A stretch of 64,000 nucleotides of DNA, taken from the NCBI RefSeq assembly GCF_027913035.1, contig NZ_CP115775.1, positions 124,001-188,000 of the forward strand. The letters run 5' to 3'. How positions within the stretch are numbered: the first letter of the stretch is position 1; each line of letters starts with the position of its first letter. Source of the DNA: Paracoccus albus (lineage in GTDB: Bacteria; Pseudomonadota; Alphaproteobacteria; Rhodobacterales; Rhodobacteraceae). The notes under the pieces were generated by a model. It saw only the letters and a program-made list of their open reading frames with translations, had not been told where the DNA came from and ran no database searches. The translations under genes were made by a program, and so were the position numbers. Positions 8,213 through 19,849 of the stretch are shown in pieces.

Positions 8213-10354
8213 TTATTCGGCGGCTTCTTCTTTTGACTCCGTGATTTCCTCGCCGGTTTCCTGATCGACCATCTTCATGCCAAGGCGGACCTTGCCACGG
8301 TCGTCAAAGCCCAGAAGCTTAACCTTCACTTCCTGACCTTCTTTCAGCTCATCCGAGGGGTGACCCAGACGCTTATTGGCGATCTGGCTGACATGGACCA
8401 GCCCGTCGCGCTTGCCGAAGAAGTTCACGAAGGCACCGAAATCGACCAGCTTAACGACCTTGCCGGTGTAGATCTGGCCTTCTTCGGGTTCGGCGACGAT
8501 CGAGTGGATCATCTCGTAAGCCTTCTTGATCGACTCACCATTGGCGGATGCGATCTTGATGACGCCGTCGTCGTTGATGTCGACCTTCGCACCCGAAACC
8601 TCGACGATTTCGCGGATAACCTTACCGCCAGAGCCGATGACTTCGCGGATCTTGTCGGTCGGGATCTGCATCGTCTCGATGCGCGGCGCGTGTTCGCTGA
8701 ACTCACGACGACCCTCGGTCAGGGCTTTGCCCATCTCGGCCAGAATATGCATCCGGCCATCTTTGGCCTGTGCCAGAGCCTGCTGCATGATTTCCGGCGT
8801 GATGCCCGCAACCTTGATGTCCATCTGAAGGCTGGTGATGCCGTTCTCGGTACCCGCAACCTTGAAGTCCATGTCGCCCAGGTGATCTTCATCGCCCAGA
8901 ATGTCGGTCAGAACCGCATACTGGCCGTCTTCCTGAAGGATCAGACCCATTGCGACACCGGCCACCGGCGCTTTCAGCGGAACGCCCGCATCCATCATCG
9001 ACAGCGAGCCGCCGCAGACAGACGCCATCGAGGACGAGCCGTTGGATTCCGTGATCTCGGACACGACACGGATGGTATAGGGGAAGTCCGTCGCGGCGGG
9101 CAAAACCGCCTGAAGCGCACGCCATGCCAGCTTGCCGTGGCCGATTTCGCGGCGACCGGGCGAACCCACACGGCCAACTTCGCCAACCGAATAGGGCGGG
9201 AAGTTATAGTGCAGCAGGAAGTTAGACCGGAAATTGCCATGCAGCGCATCGATGATCTGTTCGTCATCGCCGGTACCGAGCGTGGTCACAACCAGACCCT
9301 GCGTCTCACCACGGGTGAACAGCGCCGAACCATGCGTGCGCGGCAGGAAGCCGACTTCGCATTCGATCGGACGAACGGTCTTGGTGTCGCGGCCGTCGAT
9401 CCGGGCGCCGCCGGCGATCACGTCGCCGCGCAGGATGTCGGATTCCAGCTTTTTCAGGGCAGAGCCGAGATTGGGATCTTCCAGCTCTTCCTCGGACAGT
9501 TCGGCGACGATCTTCTCGCGGACCTCCTGAATGGCATCGCGGCGGTCGCTTTTGTCCTTGATCTGATAGGCGGCGCGCATGCCGTCTTCACCCAGCGACT
9601 TCACGCGGCCGGCAAGTGCGCTGTATTCCGGCGACTGGAAGTCGAACGGCTCTTTCGCGGCGGATTCAGCCAGTTCGATAATCAGGTCGATGACCGGCTG
9701 CATCTGTTCGTGACCGAACTTCACTGCGCCGAGCATTTCTTCCTCGGTCAGCTCGTAAGCTTCCGATTCGACCATCATCACGGCGTCTTTGGTGCCGGCG
9801 ACAACCAGATCGAGGCGCTGCTCGGGGTTGTTGCGCAGCTGGTCCATATCCTGAACTTCGGGGTTCAGAACATAGTCGCCATCGGCAAAACCAACGCGGG
9901 CCGCACCAATGGGCCCCATGAAGGGAACGCCCGAAATGGTCAGCGCGGCGGAGGCGGCGATCATGGCGACGATGTCCGGATCGTTGACCAGATCGTGCGA
10001 CAGCACGGTGCACATGACCAGAACTTCGTTCTTGAAGCCCGGCGCAAACAGCGGGCGGCAGGGACGGTCGATCAGACGCGCGGTCAGCGTCTCTTTCTCG
10101 GTCGGGCGCGCCTCGCGCTTGAAGAAGCCGCCCGGAATTTTACCGGCGGCATAGTATTTTTCCTGATAGTGAACCGTCAGCGGGAAAAAGTCCTGACCCG
10201 GCTTTGGTTCCTTGGCGAAGGTCACGTTGGCCATGACGCTGGTTTCGCCAAGGGTGGCGATGACCGAGCCGTCGGCCTGACGGGCAACCTTGCCAGTTTC
10301 CAGGGTAAGCGTTTCCTGCCCCCACTGGATTGATTTCTTTACTTCTTGAAACAT
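8213..10354 (-). CDS. pnp: Polyribonucleotide nucleotidyltransferase (PNPase)
   Basis: Phosphorolytic 3'-to-5' exoribonuclease of the RNA degradosome. The 713-residue protein has two RNase PH domains (about residues 10-230 and 310-550), a KH domain around 553-620 with [15 protein letters not shown], and an S1 domain around 622-690 ([18 protein letters not shown]). Catalytic-region motifs include [22 protein letters not shown] and [16 protein letters not shown]. The start [12 protein letters not shown] is preceded by GAGAGGAAATCAG. A GC-rich hairpin lies directly upstream of the Shine-Dalgarno, compatible with autoregulation. The usual rpsO-pnp adjacency is broken here. Confidence 0.97.
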   Translation of the reverse strand: MFQEVKKSIQWGQETLTLETGKVARQADGSVIATLGETSVMANVTFAKEPKPGQDFFPLTVHYQEKYYAAGKIPGGFFKREARPTEKETLTARLIDRPCRPLFAPGFKNEVLVMCTVLSHDLVNDPDIVAMIAASAALTISGVPFMGPIGAARVGFADGDYVLNPEVQDMDQLRNNPEQRLDLVVAGTKDAVMMVESEAYELTEEEMLGAVKFGHEQMQPVIDLIIELAESAAKEPFDFQSPEYSALAGRVKSLGEDGMRAAYQIKDKSDRRDAIQEVREKIVAELSEEELEDPNLGSALKKLESDILRGDVIAGGARIDGRDTKTVRPIECEVGFLPRTHGSALFTRGETQGLVVTTLGTGDDEQIIDALHGNFRSNFLLHYNFPPYSVGEVGRVGSPGRREIGHGKLAWRALQAVLPAATDFPYTIRVVSEITESNGSSSMASVCGGSLSMMDAGVPLKAPVAGVAMGLILQEDGQYAVLTDILGDEDHLGDMDFKVAGTENGITSLQMDIKVAGITPEIMQQALAQAKDGRMHILAEMGKALTEGRREFSEHAPRIETMQIPTDKIREVIGSGGKVIREIVEVSGAKVDINDDGVIKIASANGESIKKAYEMIHSIVAEPEEGQIYTGKVVKLVDFGAFVNFFGKRDGLVHVSQIANKRLGHPSDELKEGQEVKVKLLGFDDRGKVRLGMKMVDQETGEEITESKEEAAE

Positions 10355-10367
10355 CTGATTTCCTCTC

Positions 10368-10394
10368 GGGACGTGCCGGCCCTCCGGTCGTCCC
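10368..10394 (-). promoter_or_regulatory. Hairpin in the pnp leader
   Basis: GGGACG (10368-10373) pairs with CGTCCC (10389-10394), and an inner CCGG-CCCT-CCGG stem extends it. It sits just upstream of the pnp ribosome-binding site in the transcribed leader. Leader stem-loops near pnp mediate RNase III/PNPase autoregulation in E. coli; that role here is inferred only from position. Confidence 0.5.
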
Positions 10395-10629
10395 TCATGT
10401 CATATGGCGGCCCCATTGCCGCCGCCCCTATCCTTATGCGTCGCCCCGGGGCCGGGCATCACGTCACAGATTGGGGGGCCATACAGGAAAATGTGAGAGT
10501 TGGGAAGTGGTCAGGGGCTGGGCCGAATATGCGAAACCGGGCGCGGGCTTCGTGTGTTCCGGGCAAAAGGTCTGTGAAGGCAAAAGACCGCTCTGCTAAA
10601 CTGGCGGCGCAGAAGGGCAGGAGGCAAAA

Positions 10630-11244
10630 ATGACCGACAAGCAATCAAAGAAAGCAAAGCCGTCGGACCAGGTGCGTCTTGACGCGTTTTTCTCGGACCT
10701 CAAGGATTGGCGGGAAGAGCTGCTGGCCCTGCGCGAAATTGTTCTGGATTGCGGTCTGGTCGAGACATTCAAGTGGTCGTCGCCCGTTTACACGTGGGAG
10801 GGCGCGAATGTTGCTATCATCTGGGGTTTCAAGGATCGTGCGGCACTCGGTTTTTTCAAAGGGGTTCTGCTGAAGGACCCTGACGGCGTTCTTGAAGCAC
10901 CGGGTGAGAATTCCCGTTCGTCTCGGGTAGCCAATTTCATCAGTCCGGCAGAGGTCCAGAAGGCCGAGGCTACGCTTCGAAAATATGTTGCAGAGGCGAT
11001 TGAGGTCGAAAAGAAGGGCTTGAGCGTCGATCTGCCAAAGAACGATCTGGACTATCCGGAGGAGTTGGTCGCGAAGCTTGATGAGGATGACGCGTTCAGG
11101 ACAGCCTTTGAAGGTCTCACCCCCGGTCGCAGGCGCGGTTGGGTCTTGCACTTCTCGGGTGCGAAACAGTCTAAAACACGAGCGGGTCGGATCGAGAAGG
11201 CGGCGCCTGCAATTCTTGAGGGCAAGGGGATGCATGATCGTTAG
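10630..11244 (+). CDS. YdeI/DUF1801-type protein
   Basis: A 204-residue protein with the architecture of the YdeI family: an N-terminal DUF1801 (YdhG-like) domain (residues 15-115; LREIVLDCGLVETFKWSSPVY and VAIIWGFKDRAALGFFKG) and a C-terminal YdeI/OmpD-associated segment with LDEDDAFRTAFEGLTPGRRR and ARAGRIEKA-like spacing (TRAGRIEKAAPAILEGKG). The biochemical role is unknown. A GGCAGGAGG-type Shine-Dalgarno precedes the ATG. It is divergent from pnp across about 275 bp. Confidence 0.85.
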   Translation: MTDKQSKKAKPSDQVRLDAFFSDLKDWREELLALREIVLDCGLVETFKWSSPVYTWEGANVAIIWGFKDRAALGFFKGVLLKDPDGVLEAPGENSRSSRVANFISPAEVQKAEATLRKYVAEAIEVEKKGLSVDLPKNDLDYPEELVAKLDEDDAFRTAFEGLTPGRRRGWVLHFSGAKQSKTRAGRIEKAAPAILEGKGMHDR

Positions 11245-11288
11245 GCCGACAGCTTGCCGCCCCGCAATCCGCGCGGCATGATCGGCCA

Positions 11289-11660
11289 ATGTCGCACCCG
11301 CCCTTTCATGACCCGGACCACTATCCCCGCCTTCAGGTCAGGCTTTATCTGGCTCCGGATGCGTGGCTTGGGCCGGGTAAGGCGGATCTGCTGGAGCTTA
11401 TAGATAGGACCGGGTCAATATCCGAAGCGGGCCGGCAGATCGGTATGAGCTACAAGCGCGCCTGGTCGTTGGTAGAGGAGTTGAACCGGATCTTTTCCAC
11501 CCCATTGGTAGAACGGGTTCGCGGCGGTGCTGGTGGCGGTGGCGCATGCCTGACGGCAGAGGGTCGCGAGGTGTTGGAAATATTCCGGCGTATTGTTTCG
11601 GGCGCAGGCTATGTAACCGCCAATGATGCAGCTCGGCTTATGGCGATGCGAGAGGCATGA
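11289..11660 (+). CDS. ModE-type winged helix-turn-helix DNA-binding protein
   Basis: A 123-residue protein equivalent to the N-terminal DNA-binding domain of ModE, the molybdate-responsive regulator, without the C-terminal molybdate-binding (TOBE/MOP) domains. The helix-turn-helix is visible as LLELIDRTGSISEAGRQIGMSY followed by KRAWSLVEELNRIF, with the wing in ERVRGGAGGGGACLT. Such short forms are common in alphaproteobacteria, often near molybdate transport or molybdoenzyme genes, but none adjoins this gene. Its ligand and targets are unknown. Helix-turn-helix assignment is firm; molybdate sensing is not supported. Confidence 0.82.
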   Translation: MSHPPFHDPDHYPRLQVRLYLAPDAWLGPGKADLLELIDRTGSISEAGRQIGMSYKRAWSLVEELNRIFSTPLVERVRGGAGGGGACLTAEGREVLEIFRRIVSGAGYVTANDAARLMAMREA

Positions 11661-11734
11661 GCCCTGTCGTTACAATGACGGCCGGTTCGCCGTGCTTAAG
11701 TGCAATTCTTGAGTTCAATCATTCCGGGAATTAC

Positions 11735-11769
11735 AAAAGGGCGCCGCGTGACTTGTTGGGCGCCCTTTA
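11735..11769. terminator. Bidirectional terminator between the ModE-like gene and the 42-aa gene
   Basis: AAAGGGCGC (11737-11745) and GCGCCCTTT (11760-11768) form a stem with a loop of about 14 bases. A/T runs on both sides let it serve either strand. It separates two convergent genes. Confidence 0.65.
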
Positions 11770-11802
11770 TAGTTGTTTAGATTTTTAGTGCTGGAGTCCG
11801 TC

Positions 11803-11931
11803 TTATCGGATTACTGGCTTGCCCTGATAGGTCTTTTCGCCAACGCGGATAACAATTTCACCTGTTTCGGTCGTACGCTCAAACAAGCCCTGGACCGAAA
11901 TGTAACTACCTATGGTAATTGTACGAATCAT
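11803..11931 (-). CDS. Small hypothetical protein, 42 residues
   Basis: The reverse strand encodes MIRTITIGSYISVQGLFERT and then TETGEIVIRVGEKTYQGKPVIR. A strong Shine-Dalgarno (GGGAGG, 6 bp before the ATG), a balanced sequence predicting beta strands, and a convergent terminator beyond the stop support a real gene. It has no signal peptide, membrane segment or cysteines. I do not recognise a characterised family, although similar short 'TITIGSxxSVQG' proteins seem familiar from Rhodobacteraceae (from memory). The AT-rich 110 bp upstream, with TAGTAT as a possible -10, may hold its promoter. Confidence 0.7.
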   Translation of the reverse strand: MIRTITIGSYISVQGLFERTTETGEIVIRVGEKTYQGKPVIR

Positions 11932-12043
11932 TTCGCGCCTCCCTAAGAGACTCAAATACTAGTTAACTTTCTAAAAAATAGGTTAAGAAACTGACGGCCG
12001 CGGACACCTTTAACGAGTGTCGCGAAAACCCGTGATAAAAATA

Positions 12044-12442
12044 TCACAGCCAAGCCTGAATCATCGGTATCAGCGGTAAATCTGCCGGTGGCATCTGGTA
12101 TTTGCGCAAATCTTGGGCACTTGCCCATGCAAGACGCTGGTTCTCCATCGGTCGCGGGACACCCTTCCAACGTCGGCAGGCAAACAGCGGCATCAGCAGG
12201 TGAAAGCTCTCATAGCTGTGGCTGGCGAAGGTAAGCGGCGCGAGGCAAGAGGTTTCGGTGTCGATGCCCAGTTCTTCGTGCAACTCTCGGATCAGCGCGG
12301 CCTCAGGCGTTTCGCCGGGTTCGACCTTGCCGCCCGGAAACTCCCACAGGCCGGCCATGGACTTGCCTTCGGGGCGTTGGGCCAGAAGAATACGGCCATC
12401 CGCATCGATCAGCGCGACAGCGGCGACGAGAACGGTCTTCAT
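12044..12442 (-). CDS. mutT: 8-oxo-dGTP diphosphatase MutT
   Basis: Nudix hydrolase that sanitises oxidised guanine nucleotides and prevents A:T-to-C:G transversions. The 132-residue protein carries the Nudix box as GGKVEPGETPEAALIRELHEELGI (GX5EX7REUXEEXGU) after LAQRPEGKSMAGLWEFPGG, the segment typical of MutT proper. It lies 43 bp downstream of argJ on the same strand, an argJ-mutT arrangement common in Rhodobacteraceae. The start MKTVLVAAVALID fits family alignments. Confusion with another Nudix enzyme is possible but less likely. Confidence 0.9.
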   Translation of the reverse strand: MKTVLVAAVALIDADGRILLAQRPEGKSMAGLWEFPGGKVEPGETPEAALIRELHEELGIDTETSCLAPLTFASHSYESFHLLMPLFACRRWKGVPRPMENQRLAWASAQDLRKYQMPPADLPLIPMIQAWL

Positions 12443-12485
12443 CTGTCATTCCTTGCTGTGCCTGCGGGGTCGTTCCCCGCGCAGG

Positions 12486-13835
12486 TCATGAGCGGTAATC
12501 GGCGTTGATGTCGATATAGCGATGCGTCAGGTCGCAGGTCCAGACCGTGCGCGAGGCCGTGCCAAGCCCAAGATCGACGCCGATCACCAGCCGGTCGCCC
12601 TTCATATAGGCGCTTGTTTCGGCCTCGTCATAGGACGGCGCGCGCCAGCCGTTTTCAGCCACGACAATATCGCCGAAACGGATGGTCAGGCGGTCGCGGT
12701 CTGCCTTTGCGCCGGATTTGCCCACTGCCATGACGACGCGGCCCCAATTTGCGTCCTCGCCAGCTATAGCGGTCTTGACCAGCGGCGAATTTGCGATGGA
12801 CATGGCGACTTTGTGTGCATCGGCTGCGGTTTCCGCGCCGGTAACCTGCACCTCGATGAATTTGGTGGCACCTTCGCCGTCCATGACCACCTGCTGCGCA
12901 AGATCAAGCATGACAACGCCAAGCGCGTCGGCAAAGGCACGCGCATCCTTGGATCGCATGTCTTCCAGCGGTGCGGCCTTCGACTGGCCCGTTGCCGCAA
13001 GGATCAGCGCATCAGAGGTGGAGGTATCGCTGTCCACGGTAATTGCATTGAATGTCTCATCAACCTGGCGGGACAGAAGCTTTTGCAGGTTGGCGGCGGA
13101 AATCTTTGCATCTGTGAAAAGATAGACCAGCATAGTCGCCATATCCGGCGCAATCATGCCCGAGCCCTTGGCGATGCCGCTTATATGGATCGGCCCGGAT
13201 TCCGTATTGACGGTCGCGCTCGCGCCCTTCGGGAAGGTGTCGGTCGTCATGATAGCGCGGGCGGCATCGGCTGCGCCGCCTGCATCCAGTCGCGCTGCCG
13301 CATCGCCCAGAATCCCGGTGATACGTTCCCACGGCAAGGGCTCACCAATGACGCCGGTTGATGACGTGAATACGCGCGAGGCCGGGACCGAAAGCGCCTG
13401 TGCGGCGGCTTCGGCAACCTTATCGACGGCCATCTGGCCCGCCGCACCCGTAAAGGCGTTGGCATTGCCGGAATTGACGACAATCGCCGCGCCCTGACTG
13501 CTGTCCTGTTTGCCAGAAAGCTTTGCCTGACAGTCAAGAACGCAGGCGGCGCGGGTCGTGGACCGCGTGAAAGCACCGGCAATGGCGGTGCCGGGGGCGA
13601 GGCGCACCAACATGACGTCGGTGCGGCCCTTGTATTTGACCCCTGCCGCAGCAGAGGCAAATTCAGCTCCCGCGATTTGCGGCAGATCCGGAAAAGCAGC
13701 AGGCGCAAGCGGTGAGATCATCGGGCCGGGACTGATGTCAGTTGCCTGCTTTTCAGCCTTCGCGAGCTTCTTATCCCTGGCCTTGCCCGATTTTTTGCCC
13801 TTCTTGTCCTTCTTCTTTTCCTTGTCTTTTGCCAT
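12486..13835 (-). CDS. argJ: Bifunctional glutamate N-acetyltransferase / ornithine acetyltransferase with lysine-rich N-terminus
   Basis: ArgJ transfers the acetyl group of N-acetylornithine to glutamate in the cyclic arginine pathway. The precursor self-cleaves at the Ala233-Thr234 bond in DMATMLVYLFTDA, Thr234 becoming the nucleophile. Other landmarks are NSGNANAFTG and FTSSTGVIGEPLPW. The 449-residue product has an unusual basic N-terminal extension with 14 lysines in its first 30 residues, before the conventional start region (ISPLAPAAFPDLP). The ATG overlaps the stop of the upstream isomerase gene by one base (TGATG), which supports the long form. Confidence 0.95.
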   Translation of the reverse strand: MAKDKEKKKDKKGKKSGKARDKKLAKAEKQATDISPGPMISPLAPAAFPDLPQIAGAEFASAAAGVKYKGRTDVMLVRLAPGTAIAGAFTRSTTRAACVLDCQAKLSGKQDSSQGAAIVVNSGNANAFTGAAGQMAVDKVAEAAAQALSVPASRVFTSSTGVIGEPLPWERITGILGDAAARLDAGGAADAARAIMTTDTFPKGASATVNTESGPIHISGIAKGSGMIAPDMATMLVYLFTDAKISAANLQKLLSRQVDETFNAITVDSDTSTSDALILAATGQSKAAPLEDMRSKDARAFADALGVVMLDLAQQVVMDGEGATKFIEVQVTGAETAADAHKVAMSIANSPLVKTAIAGEDANWGRVVMAVGKSGAKADRDRLTIRFGDIVVAENGWRAPSYDEAETSAYMKGDRLVIGVDLGLGTASRTVWTCDLTHRYIDINADYRS

Positions 13836-14689
13836 CAGTTCGGAATCTCCAGGATGTTCTGATCGAGAACGGCGGGGTCAATGCCTTCGGTACGTTCTAC
13901 CGTCGCCTCGCCGGCAATGCGCTCTATTTCCTCGGCGACCTTTTGACGACGGATTTGCTGAACGAGCGTTTCACGCACGTCGGCCATCTCCGGCGCGGTC
14001 ATGTCGCGCGTTTCATTCAGTTTGATGACGTGGAAGCCGAACTGCGACTGAACGGGGGCTTCGGACGTTGTGCCCGGCTCCATCGCGACGACGGCTTCGC
14101 TGAATTCCGGCACCATGCGGTCAGCGGTGAACCAGCCAAGGTCGCCGCCGCTCTGTGCCGAACCCGTATCGACCGAACGTTCCTCTGCCAGTGCAGCAAA
14201 GTCACCGCCGTTGTTCAGTTCTTCGATGACGGCGTTTGCGGCTTCTTCGGTCTCCAGCAGGATATGGTCGGCATCATATTCCTGTATCGGCTCATCCGAG
14301 GGGAAAGCCGCTGCATATGCTGCCTGAACCTCTTCGTCGGTCGGCTCGAAATCGGCGACACGTTCCATCACGGCACGCACAAGATAGTCGCGGCGCTGAT
14401 TGGCAAGGAATGCGCGGTCAAGGGCGGTCAGCTCTTCCTCGCCTGTGTTGGCAAGGGCTGCCTGACGGACCATTTCATCCAGCAGAAGGTCCCACATCTC
14501 ATTGGCGGGGACCTGCGCCATGTCGGGCGGCATGGACAATTTCATCGCAGCCATCTGGCCAAGGGTGATTTCGGTGCCATCGACCGTTGCAACAACGGTG
14601 TCCGGATCAGCGGTGGTGTCCTGCGCAAAAGCCGGTGCGGCAATCATTGCGGCAGCGAGTGCCAAGGCGGAGACAGTACGGTTGAACAT
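13835..14689 (-). CDS. Periplasmic parvulin-type peptidyl-prolyl isomerase (PpiC/SurA-like)
   Basis: Periplasmic folding factor with a Sec signal peptide ([22 protein letters not shown], cleavage near residue 22), a SurA-like helical N-terminal region and a parvulin domain around residues 130-225. The domain shows [33 protein letters not shown] and [12 protein letters not shown]. The 284-residue length is normal. The frame is open to 15034, but the signal peptide and the AAGGAAATTTC Shine-Dalgarno fix the start at 14689. It is translationally coupled to argJ and divergent from secA. Confidence 0.9.
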   Translation of the reverse strand: MFNRTVSALALAAAMIAAPAFAQDTTADPDTVVATVDGTEITLGQMAAMKLSMPPDMAQVPANEMWDLLLDEMVRQAALANTGEEELTALDRAFLANQRRDYLVRAVMERVADFEPTDEEVQAAYAAAFPSDEPIQEYDADHILLETEEAANAVIEELNNGGDFAALAEERSVDTGSAQSGGDLGWFTADRMVPEFSEAVVAMEPGTTSEAPVQSQFGFHVIKLNETRDMTAPEMADVRETLVQQIRRQKVAEEIERIAGEATVERTEGIDPAVLDQNILEIPN

Positions 14690-14891
14690 GAAATTTCCTT
14701 CAAACTGGGCCCCTTCGTCTTGCAACAGAAAGGGGCAAGCGTTGACACTGCATGGACGCGAGCCTACATCCGGCGCAACCGAAAAGGCGCGCCCGCGCCG
14801 TTTTTTCCCTGGCCGTGATACGGCAGGACGGACGGTCCGGGCAAGGGGCCGCGCGCCCAGCCTTTCCCGAAACAGAGTGGCCGGAGTGATC

Positions 14892-17597
<2,706 letters not shown>

Positions 17598-17618
17598 AGC
17601 TGACGGCGACCGTCTGTG

Positions 17619-18017
17619 CTATAACGACTTGCGCATGACGGCGGCATCCGCGCCGTCGCCGTAATAATTTCGGCGGCGACCGGCATTCTGCCATCCTGCG
17701 CCGGAATACAGTTGCAATGCAGCGACATTGTCTGCGGCGACCTCAAGAAATGCGGTAGCGGTACCGCGACGCGCGGCCTCTGCCTCGAACCGCGACAGGA
17801 GGGTTTGGCCGATGCCTTGCCGTCGCGCCGCTTGCGCGACAGCGATTGTCAGCAATTCGGCCTCATCGCTTACTGATCGTCCAAGGACGAAGCCGTGATC
17901 TTCTGTGATCAGAAAGCACGTGCCGTCGGTGAGAAGGGCAGTAAATTCTGCCTCCGACCAGGGGCGTGGCCGCGAGAAGCTGGCAGCGTGGAGCGCGGCG
18001 AGTTCGGCTGCGGTCAC
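17619..18017 (-). CDS. rimI: Ribosomal-protein-alanine N-acetyltransferase (RimI)
   Basis: GNAT-fold acetyltransferase; RimI acetylates the N-terminal alanine of S18 in E. coli. The 132-residue protein shows SRPRPWSEAEF near the N-terminus, acetyl-CoA-binding QAARRQGIGQTLL (R/Q-x-x-G-x-G type) and LEVAADNVAALQLYSGAGW, typical of RimI. It begins with GTG, overlapping the tsaB stop by four bases (GTGA), so the two are coupled. The tsaB-rimI pairing is a common bacterial arrangement. The convergent secA gene ends 21 bp away. Confidence 0.88.
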   Translation of the reverse strand: MTAAELAALHAASFSRPRPWSEAEFTALLTDGTCFLITEDHGFVLGRSVSDEAELLTIAVAQAARRQGIGQTLLSRFEAEAARRGTATAFLEVAADNVAALQLYSGAGWQNAGRRRNYYGDGADAAVMRKSL

Positions 18018-18604
18018 GGCAGGATGACCGGGCCGCTGTCACGCGGCGGCGCTGCATCGGCGGGGCGCAGGTAGATTGGGGCAGGACGCGGTTGCGGGGT
18101 CTGCGCGCGTTCCAGGGCGATCCGGGCAATCCCTTCGGCAATTCCGACAACAGGCTGAGTGACCGGTGGGCCCGGCGGAAGCTCTTGCAGCGGGCATTGC
18201 TGCGGCCCGCTTTCGCCGGCCCCGAAATCCTGCCAGATTGCCATATCTCTTTTACCGGGGATTACGATACGGCACGGTCGCGCAATGCCATAGGCAAGTG
18301 CCTCGGTTGCGCCAACACCAATGGCCGGGACGCCAAGGGAAAGGGCCAGCCCACGCGCAGCAGCAACGGAAATACGGATACCCGTAAAGTTGCCCGGTCC
18401 GGTCCCGACGCCGATCAGCTTCAGGTCGCGCCAACTGACGCCCGCGCCCGCAAGCATTTCCTCTATCAGCGGCATCAGACGTTCTGCCTGACCCTTGGCC
18501 ATGTCTTCCTGCCGGGATGCGAGCAGCTTGCCACCCGACAGCAAAGCGGCCGCGCAATGCGCGGCCGATGTGTCAAAGCCAAGTGTCAACAACTGGTCAG
18601 GCAA
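18014..18604 (-). CDS. tsaB: tRNA threonylcarbamoyladenosine biosynthesis protein TsaB
   Basis: Partner of TsaD in forming t6A at position 37 of ANN-decoding tRNAs. The 196-residue protein has the ASKHA-fold N-terminus LLTLGFDTSAAHCAAALL, the family motif GVGTGPGNFTGIRISVAAARGLA and EALAYGIARPCRIVIPGKRD. The length is slightly short of E. coli TsaB (231), as is common in alphaproteobacteria. It overlaps the end of the nfu gene by 8 bp and the start of rimI by 4 bp, so the three form one coupled operon. Confidence 0.92.
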   Translation of the reverse strand: MPDQLLTLGFDTSAAHCAAALLSGGKLLASRQEDMAKGQAERLMPLIEEMLAGAGVSWRDLKLIGVGTGPGNFTGIRISVAAARGLALSLGVPAIGVGATEALAYGIARPCRIVIPGKRDMAIWQDFGAGESGPQQCPLQELPPGPPVTQPVVGIAEGIARIALERAQTPQPRPAPIYLRPADAAPPRDSGPVILP

Positions 18605-19151
18605 TAGGGCGAACCTCTGTCACTTCGGGAATGTAGTGACGCAGCAGGTTCTCGATCCCCATTTTCAGGGTCATGGTCGAAGAGGGGCAGCCGGCGCAGG
18701 CCCCTTGCATATGGAGGTAAACGACGCCCTTGTCGAAGCCGTGGAACGTAATGTCGCCGCCGTCCTGCGCGACGGCGGGGCGAACGCGGGTGTCCAGCAG
18801 TTCCTTGATCTGGCCGACGATCTCACCATCTTCGCCCTCATGCTCGGCATGGGCGGCCTGAGCCGTGCCCTCCATCACCGGGGCGCCGGACTGGAAATGC
18901 TCCATGATGGCGCCCAGAAGCGCAGGCTTCAGATGATCCCAATGGACCGCATCGGCCTTGGTCACGGTCACGAAGTCAGAGCCGAGGAACACACCCGTCA
19001 CCCCGTCAATTCCGAATATGCGTGTCGCCAGCGGCGAAACCGCCGCAGCTTCGGCAGAGGTGAAATCAGCGGTACCCTGATCCAGAACCGCGCGTCCGGG
19101 CAGGAATTTCAGCGTGGCGGGGTTCGGCGTCGTTTCAGTCTGGATGAACAT
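18597..19151 (-). CDS. nfuA: NifU-family iron-sulphur cluster scaffold (Nfu type)
   Basis: Delivers [4Fe-4S] clusters to client enzymes. The 184-residue protein has an N-terminal Nfu_N (Scaffold_Nfu/NifU_N) domain starting MFIQTETTPNPATLKFLPG and a C-terminal NifU domain (residues about 105-180) with the cluster-binding CxxC at Cys152/Cys155 in GACAGCPSSTMTLK. This is the architecture of mitochondrial Nfu1 and alphaproteobacterial homologues rather than of E. coli NfuA, whose N-terminal domain is of the A-type. It heads the nfu-tsaB-rimI operon. Confidence 0.9.
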   Translation of the reverse strand: MFIQTETTPNPATLKFLPGRAVLDQGTADFTSAEAAAVSPLATRIFGIDGVTGVFLGSDFVTVTKADAVHWDHLKPALLGAIMEHFQSGAPVMEGTAQAAHAEHEGEDGEIVGQIKELLDTRVRPAVAQDGGDITFHGFDKGVVYLHMQGACAGCPSSTMTLKMGIENLLRHYIPEVTEVRPIA

Positions 19152-19235
19152 GGCGGTGCTCCTTTGACATTCATATGGGCTGTCAGCGGCTTTCGGTCAA
19201 GCATTGCCGGGCCGATTCGCGTGGCGTTTCAACGC

Positions 19236-19691
19236 CTAAGAAATCGCTTCAAGCCGGTCGCGTGACAGGTCGCCGGGGATAAGCGTGACAGGACATGGCA
19301 GGCCCGACACGTCGCGCAGCAGACGGCTGACCAGGGGACCGGGTCCGTCCTTGCCGGAACTTGCGCCCAACACGAGGACGCCGATCTCCGGATCGCTGGT
19401 GATCTGATCCAGAAGCTGCGCGGCGGGGTCGCCTTCGCGGATCACCAGTTCCGGCTCTACCCCCTGACTGTCCCGCATCCATCGCGCAAAGATCTGATAC
19501 TGCGACGTGATTCGATCCTCTGCCTCTTGCCGCATCAGTTCGGCAACACCGATCCCGTGCTGAATCGCGTCCGGCGGGATGATCGACAGCACGACCACCC
19601 CGCCATTCGTCCGCGATGCGCGCATAGCCGCAAAACGCATCGCATTCTGGCATTCTGGCGATTCATCCAGCACAACCAAAAACTTACGCAT
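19236..19691 (-). CDS. Universal stress protein (UspA family)
   Basis: A 151-residue UspA-fold protein. It starts MRKFLVVLDESPECQNAMRF and contains the nucleotide-binding pattern GASSGKDGPGPLVSRLL (G-x2-G-x9-G type), which suggests an ATP-binding member. The ATG at 19691 is favoured over 19697 because GAGG is 8 bp upstream of the former and only 2 bp from the latter. Molecular function is not known beyond stress association of the family. It is a monocistronic gene divergent from the sugar transferase. Confidence 0.88.
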   Translation of the reverse strand: MRKFLVVLDESPECQNAMRFAAMRASRTNGGVVVLSIIPPDAIQHGIGVAELMRQEAEDRITSQYQIFARWMRDSQGVEPELVIREGDPAAQLLDQITSDPEIGVLVLGASSGKDGPGPLVSRLLRDVSGLPCPVTLIPGDLSRDRLEAIS

Positions 19692-19849
19692 ATTCATAGC
19701 CTCATCGGTCGGCGGATTCTTGCGTAGAGATTGCCGCATTTGCGCTAAAGCAGCAACAGGTTGGAACCCAGTGCTGTCTGGGCGGTTTCTTCGGCTGGCG
19801 CTTATGCTATCAAATCAATGCACTTCCACGTTTCCTAGGGGGCCGATCT

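Noticed and set aside
8360..10333. Long open frame (657 codons) on the + strand opposite pnp
   Set aside because: It is the antisense shadow of a GC-rich, well-identified gene and has His/Arg/Asp-rich composition typical of reverse frames.
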